From Luidia sarsii (taxonomy: Eukaryota > Echinodermata > Asteroidea > Paxillosida > Luidiidae): DNA of 64,000 nucleotides. The stretch covers positions 16,342,359 to 16,406,358 of the forward strand of contig OX465111.1 in the NCBI GenBank assembly GCA_949987565.1, given 5' to 3'. Position numbers and translations under genes: made by a program. The notes below the pieces were generated by a model. That model was not told the DNA's origin and made no database searches. It saw only the letters and a program-made list of their open reading frames with translations. Positions 47,547-58,200 of this stretch are shown in pieces; position 1 is the first letter of the stretch, and the number at the start of each line of letters is the position of its first letter.

Positions 47547-50500
47547 TCAGTCGTCCAGACTCAGCCCATACCTGGTATATAAATGCTTAGTAGTTACCCC
47601 TTCAATCAAGGCTGTGAATTAACAGAACGGAATACTGTGCGTCAAATATGGAGTTATCTAACATTTTCTGGTAAGATCTTTGTTCCAGAGAAACATGGAT
47701 AGTACTTTTTCAATTCTTACCACAGACACACTGTATTAACTAGCCACGCAGTTTCAGCTCAAAACACCAAAAAGGACAAGTCTGAATGTTAGAGACTACA
47801 TGGAAATATGTGACCCGGCACAGCATAATGAGGAATAACCCCACTTTTGAGATTTTGTAATGATGTGAAAGCGTATACTATTAGCTTCCAAATGATATCA
47901 AAATATAATATCCTCTAATACTTAAAATTTCCGAAAATACAAAAAAAAATATTGATTTGTAATCGAATTGTGAAGATACTTTAACTTCAGGCGTCGTTTA
48001 CTCAAAAAGTGTTTTGGTGGGATATTCCTCATGTCGTTGTGACGGGTCACATATAACCACTGGCATTGTTATTGTTGTGGTTGTGTGATTGGCACTCCCA
48101 GCAGAGACTTAAAGCCCTTTGTGCCATGAGCAGTACATATATGCTGCAAAAAAATAAATGATAACTTTCAGTTCCCAGATTAATTTACTGTAGGCAACAC
48201 ATACACATGGTTACAAAATAGAAGCTGAAAAAAAACAGTAACAGTTTTGATTCTCAGCAAATGATGACAGATTTCTGCTATGGAAGGTCAAAGCAAATAA
48301 CAGCTCGCTGACCTGTTCTATCTTCTGCATACTGTACTTATAAGCCAATGCATACAGGAAAGCCTTTCTGTTCATGCACACTTAGCCCGGAAAAAAACTT
48401 GCAACCTTAATTCTCAAATGATAGTTTACAGTCACTTATACATTCCATGACATCCTCCTTCACAAGTTCACAATATTTACCTATTTTTCCCAGCAGCATC
48501 TGTCCGGTGTCCTTTAGCTCATTATACTCGTGCATCTTATCAATGTGGGTCTGTAATTCCTCCTCACAATAGCCCCTTGGAAAAGCACAAAAGAGATGAA
48601 AAGAATTCAGTAAAACAAAAATTAAGGCTAAAAATACAGAAGAAAGAAAAAATGCTTACATGAATACATACAGAAAGTAGGGGTTGAAATGTAAGCAGCT
48701 AGCAAGAAAAACCAGTCTATATAATTGTATGATTTCAGTAATATGCAGAAATGTGCAGGCAAATATCAAAAATTATGAGGGCCTGACGTTTTGATCCTAG
48801 CAGAATGCCTTTGAGAAAGGTCCCACTGGCATCGAAATGTCAGGCCCTCCTAATTTTTGCTAAATGTATGATTGTTAAGAAGTTAGAGGACAAATACATT
48901 TGCTTGCTCTCTGCCTTTGAGAAAGGTCCTTTAGGAGAGGTCTTACAAGGATCAAATTGTGAAAACCTCAGACTCTTTAAGACTTGTGAATTATTCTAGT
49001 GAGCAAGCAGTTCAAAAGAGAGGTCTTACATGGATCAAATTCTAAAAACCAAGCAGTTCAAAAGCACGAACCAACTTTAACTGTGGCCTGTGTGCCCATG
49101 GGGCCATGGCCACTAAATACAAAATCAAGCCAACGAAACACTATGGTATCGATGGTCCGACTATTTTGTTCAAGAATACAGGGTGCCTGGAATAATCAAA
49201 CTAATAATTATAGTCAAGCTATGGGCCACCAAATAATCCTTTTGGCCATTGCAAAATTTGCTGTGGTGGCCAAGGCTGGGGCCAAAGAAGGGTTAGACGT
49301 CAAGCTGAAATGGCACTGCAGACAGTAGACCTAGCCCTAGGGCTAGGACCTTTTCCAAAACTCTGTTTTCCAAAACTTTGTTTTTCTTTCGTTCGTCCAA
49401 GTACAAGGAAAGGCATGAAAACGGGAGGCCTCTGGCTTCGTTTTTTTAATGTTACACTGCATTTTGAAAAAGAATCCGAAGCTTCAACTTCAACAAAGAA
49501 CTCCAACCTGTGTTTTCAGCTTTCGGATAACAGAGACGAAGCTGGAGCCGAAGCTCAAGTCAGGTTTTGGAAAAGTGCCCTACAATGACCTCCAAGCTAC
49601 ATAGTTCGTGGGAGCACCCTTACTCATTTGTTAGAGCCTCGATGTCTGCCTTCAACTCATTGGCAGTTTTTTGGAGTCTGGCGACCTCTTCTGATAAACC
49701 CTCCACCGTGGCAGCTGGCTGTGTGGACTCTGCTGGGGTTCGCATCTAAAAAAAAGACAAAAAAAACACAACAAAATTCACGTAAATGCTGCAAACTGCT
49801 AACTTATTGCATATTACTATTCGAAAAAAATAAAATATTAGAAAAAATAAAACATGTTGCAATGACGTAAAAGATCCAAATTATGTCACAAATTCACAGG
49901 CCCAAAAAGCCCACATTTACATTTGGGGCTTTTTCAAAGGAAGAATGACGAGGACAGAAATTTATGTAGACCGGAAGAAGAGAGGTTATTCTGTGATGTG
50001 AAGGACTGAAGACAGAGAAGAGGAGGAAAGCCTGTGCATAGACAAGTTGGAGATCAAGGAGAAAGCTAGCTGGTAACTCACCGGTGACTTGAAATCCTCA
50101 TGTCTGAAACGTTTTCTAGCTGATGCTGAACTGCCCACAGTGTGCCTCAATGGTAATCTAAAATGTATAAAAAAATTATACTTGGAACTTTAACTTCTGA
50201 CTGTTTTGATAATATTACTGGAAGGCCTTTTATTTTCTCTTTAGCTGCATATCATTTAAAACAATTGTATTTTATTGAATTGGTGACTGTTTGCCCTGCC
50301 TGATGTGTAATAATATAACACTTGCTCAATGCTTGTCTGATTGCCTACTTGATAAAAAAAACATTAAAAAAAAAAACATTGGATGTCGAGTTCTGAGTAT
50401 TTTGTAGCCCGAGTGTACCATAGTTCAAGCACGAGTAGGAGTATTCGTACTCGTGGTAAGTACTTGAGTAATGCTCAAGTGCGAGTACCAATTAAAAGTA

Positions 50501-51634
50501 CAGGTGGAAACCATGTGGTCAATTTGATCAAACTCATTTAATCATTGTAACTCATGATAACAGTTTAACATGATTACAGTTTATGACAACTTTTGATGAC
50601 ATATTATTAACAATACGTTGAATTACGACGCATCATATCATAATCTGTGATGAATTTGTGAAACAACTCTTTCCACAGAATGGTAGATTTCATCAAGCTC
50701 CTTTTATCTTACAAGTTACGACCAATTGCAAGACGATGACCGATGCACAGAAACCATACTGCCTAAGACTAGAGTAAGACTAGTCCGAGTAACTTGGACA
50801 CGACAAGTCACCCCTTTTTATCCAAATTTCAAAATTCGATAAAAAAATGCAGTGGCTGTTGTTACGGCAGTCGTCCGTGTGGTTCCCAGACTTAACAGTA
50901 TTTGTCAGGATGTTTAGCTCCTGGAACCAGACTATCAGCTAATAGACTGGTTCAACCAGCCTGCAATGCTGACGAAATACAATCAAGTCAGGGAACCACA
51001 CCGACGACTGCCGTAACAACAGCCACTGCGATAAAAAAAGGGTGACTTGTCGGGTCCAAGTTACTCGGACTAAAGTTAGACTACGATGGGTTATCCATCG
51101 TAAGTTGAGGTTATCCATCGTAAGGCTTGGTGGATTCCACTTCTGGGACAATACATGTTTGCTGGTTTTGCAGTTGATGTACCTTTGATTGGGAGTAAAT
51201 TGCAACCTTTGTTGAGACTGTGATGAACCACCCGATGGTGACGGTTCCTCTGTACATGCACTAAATTTCGAAGTCGAACTAGGTCTATCATTCTTTGCTT
51301 CTCCAGTTGCTTTGGGGCGGCCAGCCTTTTGCTGGGGACCTCTCCTGCCGATGGGAGTGACCGTTGGTCCCACTGGATGATTAATTCTTGCACTGGGCGA
51401 TTTCTTATCACACTGTTCACAGTGTTGAACGTTTGATTTCCGATCCTCGTCTGGACGGTCGCAGTCGCGGTTACCGTGCGAGACCGCACACTGGCCCTGT
51501 TTCAATACATCATCATCTTCCGGAAAGCAAATGTCAGCTGTTCGTTTCCTTCTGGCGATCCCCAAATGACGCCTTTTGCTTCCTGTGACCGGAGTCTGGC
51601 CCGCACCCGATTTCGCCCGTACAGGCGTCGACAT
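47547..51634 (-). CDS. SWI5: DNA repair protein SWI5 homologue, 5 exons, complete
   Basis: Partner of SFR1 in the complex that stabilises RAD51 filaments in homologous recombination. Exons on the minus strand: 51634-51183, 50157-50082, 49745-49624, 48575-48481, 47611-47547; phases join into 269 residues. The conserved core is at 184-269: a coiled coil (EGLSEEVARLQKTANELKAD), then GYCEEELQTHIDKMHEYNEL, KDTGQMLLGKIA and the C-terminal GVTTKHLYTRYGLSLDD, matching the family ending in order. The first 175 residues are basic and Ser/Gln-rich, probably disordered, and longer than the yeast Sae3/Swi5 form; vertebrate SWI5 N-termini are also variable. The start at 51634 is ATG (MSTPVRAKSGAG); upstream in-frame sequence has no ATG before a stop. 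The last exon is only 65 nt and was found by its family ending. Confidence 0.92.
47809..48051. mobile_element. TGTGACCCGG MITE (family E), copy 1
   Basis: Inverted ends TGTGACCCGGCACAGCATAA and TGTCGTTGTGACGGGTCACA, plus the shared inner sequence AATAACCCCACTTTTGAGAT. 243 bp in SWI5 intron 4. A second, 434-bp copy lies at 59374. Confidence 0.8.
50781..51072. mobile_element. TAGTCCGAG foldback MITE (family B), copy 1, itself interrupted
   Basis: Ends TAGTCCGAGTAACTTGGAC and its complement. Flanking 9-mers GAGTAAGAC (50772-50780) and AAGTTAGAC (51073-51081) match at 7 of 9. The centre is replaced by a family A element. The uninterrupted copy is at 52992. Confidence 0.8.
50848..51030. mobile_element. 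CGCAGTGGC MITE (family A), copy 3, innermost
   Basis: 183 bp, the same length as copy 1 and nearly identical to it. Exact 9-bp repeats ATAAAAAAA flank it at 50839-50847 and 51031-51039. It sits inside family B, so it is the youngest of the three nested insertions. Confidence 0.9.
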
Positions 51635-52213
51635 TTCGCAATTCTGGTCAAACAAAACCACGTTTCAGGGACCACGCAGGAATAGAAATCTGTGTGTTCT
51701 TGGCCGAAAACCAAATTTCGCGCACTAGACTTTGTTGACAACCCCGTTCTGCGGCACATGGCGCCCAGTCATGCGCTTTTCACTTGACTAATACCATAAT
51801 TTGTACACAGCGCCCGTTCAAGCTATTACACGCGCAAGTGGTAACCACCGACGCTTTGCAACTTACTCCGTAGTTGATTTTAATTGATCAATTTGGTTTA
51901 TCCACAGTTGCTGGTGTTTTGTTTTATTTTTAAATATGCGACCCTTCAAATGCTATTTTAGGTACAGAGTTTTGAGTCTCCATCAATTTGATGAGTCAGG
52001 AAGCTTTTTTGTATAACAACATTCCCCCGTCAAAGTTCGTGCAAGAGTTGAGAGGTGAACTTTGCAGAGATAAAGATAATGGCATAAAACTTTGTGATAA
52101 ACACCGAACAGTCACCAGATTGATCGATGTTTTTCGGAATCTCGTTCGCGGAAACGTTTGATGGTCCTGATGTCATAATGAATTTCAACTTCTTAAGATA
52201 AAATATCTACAAC
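51635..52213. promoter_or_regulatory. Shared head-to-head promoter of SWI5 and gene B
   Basis: 579 bp between the divergent start codons. The SWI5-proximal half is GC-richer (51700-51860, with several CpG); the gene B half is AT-rich. No TATA box stands out. Inferred from layout. Confidence 0.5.
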
Positions 52214-55200
52214 ATGGAAGAGGCGCTGGCCCAGAAATACGACAGAATTCAGCAGTTTGCTACACGGGTGAGTGTTGCCCTGGTACTGGTAGTGGTACAG
52301 TAGTGTAGTGGTAGTAGTGGTACTGTACCAGTGCCACAGTGGTACAGTGGTAGTACTCAGTGGTACTGCTTTGTGTATAATGGTGGTAGCGGATAGTGCA
52401 CTATCGCCCACTGTGTAGTCTGTGTTGAGCACGGGTAGCAAGTCGCCCACTCGCTCCAAGGCATTGAAAATGTATTCAGATACACGGGACTGGTTTTCTT
52501 TTTGCCAAATCTAACTTGTTTCTTTAAATCTCAAAAGTTAGAGGGCCTTACGTTTCGATCCTAGCACAAGTGGCTCTCCTGTTTCAGTTTAGAGTAATGT
52601 TAATAATAATTGTTGCCAGCAATTGTTTCTTGAATTTGAAATGTTGAGGGTCGTTAATATTATGCCAATCAATGATGATGATTAATTTATTATTATTATT
52701 ATTATTTATTATTTTAATATTTAGTGCCACTGCTCTTATCTAGGGTGAACTTGACTTAGAAATTATTCTGATGTAACTTTTAAGTTTATTCAAAATCTTT
52801 GGATAATCAAAAATTTTCATTTTTTAATGTTAACTTCGGTGAGCCATTGAGCAATATCCTGGGAATTACACCTGCCAACTGCATTGCTAAATATCCATTT
52901 AAGCAGAAGTTGCAGGTTTGAATCCAGCCCAACCTGCCTGAGCAGGGCACTGAGCATTCATTACTTATCATACATCAAGTAGGGCAAAACCTAGTCCGAG
53001 TAACTTGGACCCGACAAGTCAACCTTTTTTTAACAAATTTTGAAATTTTGAGTTTCGGGTGACCCTTTTTTTTATCGAATTTTGAAATTTTGAGTTTTGG
53101 GTGACTGTACAGTCACCCGAAACTCAAAATTTCAAAATTCGATAAAAAAGGGTGACTTGTCGGGTCCAAGTTACTCGGACTAGGCAAAACCCTAATTGAT
53201 TTAAAACTCCATTGAAATAAAAAACAAAAACAAAGGAGGAGATTCAACCATTGGCCAAAGTGTCTATTTCCCCCCTTTCATTGACAATTTTGATCCCTTC
53301 CAAATGTCTCTTTCTTCCTGTGCAGGACTGCCTAGGTCCTAGTGGTGCCTCGCTAGCCCGGCTTGAGCAAGTCAAGGCAAATGTGCACAACATAATGCCC
53401 ACAGCCACTAGGAATCTCCGCCCATCCTCGGCAAGCCACAACCGCCAGACCTACACAGAACTGGACACTGCCCCTCCCCTCTCAACCAAGTCACTTCACA
53501 CGACAGCAGCCGCATGGTAAGGCTGGATTATAGTGGCTATGGCTGCCTATGCTTCACTGCAGCCAGACATGCTAACATAGCCACTAATCAACAATTTGAT
53601 CCATTTTCTAGCTAAGTGTTGAAGTGGAAGGTTTGCATTGACACTTCTCTTTCAAGGAGTGTGGCTCTGAGAAGAGCCGTTAACACAACGTGTGTACTCT
53701 GCCCGTCAGACTGCTGGATTCCAACTATCATCGGTGTTTATGCCTGATGAAAGCACTTGGGCGTGCAGAATCTTTCCCGCCCGCGGCCACTACGTTTAAA
53801 CATACTTTCAATGAAAGAAAAAGGAAAATGACTGAGGAGGACATTTTAAAATAAACTTTATTTATTCTGGCAGTCTGGATGTTTATACCATGGCATGGAT
53901 AGTTTTGATACAGTAATTCTTTTTCTGATAATTTTTTGTTATCAGCATTTTGGAGAGCCACTTAATTTTGACTGTGAACGCATTTTGCCAATCCTGAGTA
54001 TTATTATTAAATATTATCAACTTTTACAATGTTTAACAAATCAATGAAAAACTGACTGGGAACTTTTGAACAAATTGAACAAATGGCAAAAAAAACTTTG
54101 TATGGACTGGGATTTGAACCCGGGACCTCTAGTATGCAAAACCAGAGGTCTCGGGTTAAAATCCAGGTCCAGTCAAAGTTTTCATTGCCATTTTTCCAAT
54201 TTGTTTCAATTTAATTATTATTTTTTAATGCATGCATTTTGTTTTGTTTTATATTCCTCTCAGTAAATAATAAATGGAATTAAATTAAATCTGCTTGGAA
54301 AAGTGAAAAGGCATGTGCATGTATGATTACAGAAGCCGTTGTCGGGTGAATATAACCTCCCCATTAAAAGTGATATTCATCCAGTAATGAGATTTTTCCT
54401 GATGGTCATTCCTGTTGATGTTACGCATATTCATGAACACTCTTTACTCTGATTGGCCAACATTGCAGGTGATAGAGCATACATGAATACACATAGACAT
54501 GATGTAATGACGATTGGCCAATCAGACTAAGGGACCAGAAGAATAGCGTTTGTGTAAATTGCCGGGTGAATATAACCTGCCTTACGGGTATGCTTTGGAT
54601 TCTAGGCATCACAGTGCTTCTGTGCCCGAGCTCATCAGGCAGCAAGGGGAGAGAAAAAACCAGCGTGAGGCTAGCACCAGAGGGCCAAGGCGCCCCTGGA
54701 GTGCCCGCAATATGCCCCCTAGCCCCACCCAGCCGACGCCTCGGAGACCACCCCAAGCTGATGAGGGCGCTATTGAGGCAGTGACAGATGCCCAACGAAG
54801 GCTGGATGCCTTCATCAGTGGTTGGTATATGCACAGTTGCAGAGTTCAAACTTCAGCTGATCTTAATGTGTTACCAATTTACTAATGCAGTACTATAATT
54901 GCCAGTAGATTTCAGGTCTCATAAATTTCAGGCCTCAGCACTAGACTGACGCTGAAATCACTAGACTCGGTCAACGGTCTAGTGGATATTTTGAGCCCTT
55001 CCCTAGACTGCTAGAAGTAGACCTCATCATGATTATGAATCTTAAGAATGACCTAAGAAGTAGACCTCATGACTACAGTAAACGTTTTGGCACCAGGCAC
55101 CCTAGCACCAAGTATTTGATATATCAAACTCTTTTCCTGCATTGAAAGAAGCTTGATATGACCCAAGGAATAGACTTTCTACCTACAGCATCTGTGAAGT

Positions 55201-58200
55201 GGTTAATGTGGTGTTCTCGGTAAATTTGTTTCCAGTGAAAGGAGCCAAGTACGATCCCAAAAGTCGACCTCCCAGCGGCAAGGCGTCTAGTAGGCAGACC
55301 ACCACAGGAATAGCACTGGCGGATATGATGCTGGGCCTGGAGGATCTCAGCCAGCAACAAGTGGAGTCCACCCTGGGGGAGTTCATCCGGAACCAGCCCA
55401 GCCCCGGCAGACAACAACTGGGTCAGTCTCCCTATGACATTGACATCCCCATATAAGAACTATTAACCAAAGGACTGCTGCCGATTTTAAGAAACTTGAA
55501 ATGTTGCGTACACAACATTTTGTTGCATACCCGGTAACTTACGCAACATTTTGCTGCCTTTGCTAGATATTGCTGAAAATAGTAATTGTGGCACAAAACT
55601 TATGCAACATTTGAAAGTTGCGTAAGTTATGCAACTTTTCTTGAAAAATGCTGCTTTTCCAAAGAGTGTTGGAACAATCACACAACAGTCAATATTGCTG
55701 GATTGAATATCTGCTGGAGATCATAGCTGAATGCTGGCATAAAAATAGGTTGAAGGGCCCATAGAGCACATACAAGCTGTACATACACAGGGTGAATGTA
55801 CACGTACCCACAGCGGTGACGGCATGGTAGAAAGGTACACAGCATTTATTTCTGGTGAGCAGAATGTCCAGTATGGGTCACTGCTGACTGGTGGAACATT
55901 CAGTACATTCAGTACAGTAGACAGAATATACCTCTTATGTACATACTGGTAAGTGGAAAGGGTGATCAAAGTCACGCGATGTGTCGTTGCTGGTGGCGAC
56001 GTTTCGGTTGCTAACTGCTAACCTTCATCAGGCAACTGAAGAATGTGCGCTGCGGCGTCTGTTTATGTCCGCTTCGCCGGTTCCTGTGTACCGGTTTGCG
56101 GACGTCGTAGTAGTGATCGTGCGGTACATACTGGTACATGTTCAAATTGAGGACAATTGTATTCATTGCTTTGTTTGACTGGTAACGGGGACACGTTGTC
56201 ATTGGACATACCCAACCATTCCAGTAGCAGGCATCTAGATACTAAGCTTTTAAACCTGAAAACTTGTTTTCATTCCTTTTTCTTACATTTCTTTTCCAGC
56301 CCGGTTTTCTGCTGCATTTGGGGACCATCCATCACTCATTGCTCCTCCCCCTGTTCCTCGAGGCTCGCCCAACCCAGAGGAGCTTGCTGAGGTCGATGAG
56401 GTCGAGGGTGAAGAAATGATGGAAAGGCGTGAGGATAGCAGCCAGGAAGCTGAGACTGAGCTGGAGATAGGCGACTCCCTGTACAAAGAAATTACAGTCA
56501 AACAGGTTAGTATCAGTAAATTAGTCAGTGAGCAGTTTGCAACAGTTTTTTGTATTTACCTCAGGTTAGTATCGGTATATAGAGCAATATGCAAAAAACT
56601 CATGCTTTCTGTCTCTAAGGTTGGACTTTACAGTCATATCAGAAGTTCCTTTGCTAATAAGGAAAAAAAAATGAATAAAATACAATTACAAATTATTTGC
56701 CTGTGAGAAAGGTCCTGCAAGGAACGAACCGCCAGGCCCTCTAACTTTTTTGATTGAAAATTATTTGTTTTTTTCTTCTCCCTGGCACAAATCAAACTGT
56801 CCTTCCTTCGAGACTTAAAAGGCCATTGATCGTTGAAGTTAATAGTGAATTCACTGATTGAAAGACTACACTGTACATATAGCATAAAGCTGGTCGGTGT
56901 GACAATCTGATTTTTTTTCAAATGAGTATATGACAGTCTTTCATGGATGTGATTGACAGTGTGCCAATTCCTAAACTTCTATGCAGCCTGCTGCGCCTCA
57001 GCTTCTGAGACGGCCAACACCAGAGCCAGTCAGGCTGTCCATGACCATACCTGGTGCAGGGGATGACCCAAGTGAATCTGAGGAAGACGAGGATTATATC
57101 TTTGATTCTGCTGGGTATGTAAAGAACAAAGACATTCATTCACCCTGATATCTTTTAGAATCATGTACCAATTCTTTCTCATAATACGGTATCACAGTAC
57201 TGGCGTGCCATGTTCATAATATGCAGTTGATGTGATTTGAAGGTTTTCATGATGGATTCACAATGTAGAATGCTTGCAGTGAGATCACTGACATAAGTAT
57301 TGGCTCTGAGAAGAGCTGGTAACTTTCATTTCAGAGTCAGATTCGCTCTGGACTAGGATTAAGCACATGGTGTCTCGGGGATATTACCAATACAGGCTTT
57401 ATCGCTTTCAATTTCGAAGGTGCGAGTCACACCAAGGACTTTATGTCATTAGCAGATAATTCCCCAATTAAACAAGCGAAGTGAAGTTTGATGGGGATTC
57501 TAACGAGCCATTACCGAAATGAGGAGTCACTTGACTCCCTCCCTGTTGTGGTGGACTTCGTGATTTATATCACATGTAAATGTATACGTTTATCCCACCC
57601 TAGAGGATAGCCAGTGTAAAGCATTGCTTTAAATACCTGAAGGACGGACCAGCAAGGGCCACTTTATATAGGAGGTGGGGCCCTTCTTCTCCCTTTGTAT
57701 CTTTGAATGTGTGACGTAACCTCAATCACCAGACAATACAATCTCACGTGAGTCCGAATGGAGGTAATGGTGAGGTAGAATTTGCATTTGCACCAACCCT
57801 CATTGTTGGTCAGAGTCGTAGGTACATAGCAGAAGGCCTAGTGGCTCCATTTTCTCATGGGTCTAATTAGTATCATCGCAAAATATAAAAATGGCAATGG
57901 GACCAAGTCATCCATTTTCCAACAGCAAATAAATAAAAGTAAATGCATGACGTCATGATTCATTGAAGGTCGGACAATGGCGCGACAGATGGCAGAAGCC
58001 GTGCAGACTTGGAGTTGCAGAGTGTGACCAGTGAAGTTACGGCAGTCCTTGAGGAGGACATCCCCACCAGCCCGCAGGCCAGGGACCAGCCCACACCCTT
58101 GGCCGACGACACCCAAGTACGGATTGTCACTCAGAGTTCACCCAGCACGGATGGGGAGAGAGCCAAAAGGACTTCAGATGAGAATGGAGGAGATTTTGGT

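Larger units (their letters stand above)
50693..51140. mobile_element. Family C MITE hosting two nested insertions
   Basis: The outer shell runs from TAGATTTCATCAAGCTCC to AAGGCTTGGTGGATTCCAC, with AATTGCAAGACGATGACCGA on the left part and ATGGGTTATCCATCGTAAG on the right part. In other copies these parts are contiguous; here they are split by the element at 50781. It ends 42 bases from SWI5 exon 1, inside intron 1. Confidence 0.75.

Noticed and set aside
50939..51661. A single 240-residue SWI5-like reading frame
   Set aside because: Its 3' third runs through the exon 1 donor into nested transposons, and its first codon is GTG. The spliced model with ATG at 51634 restores the conserved core.
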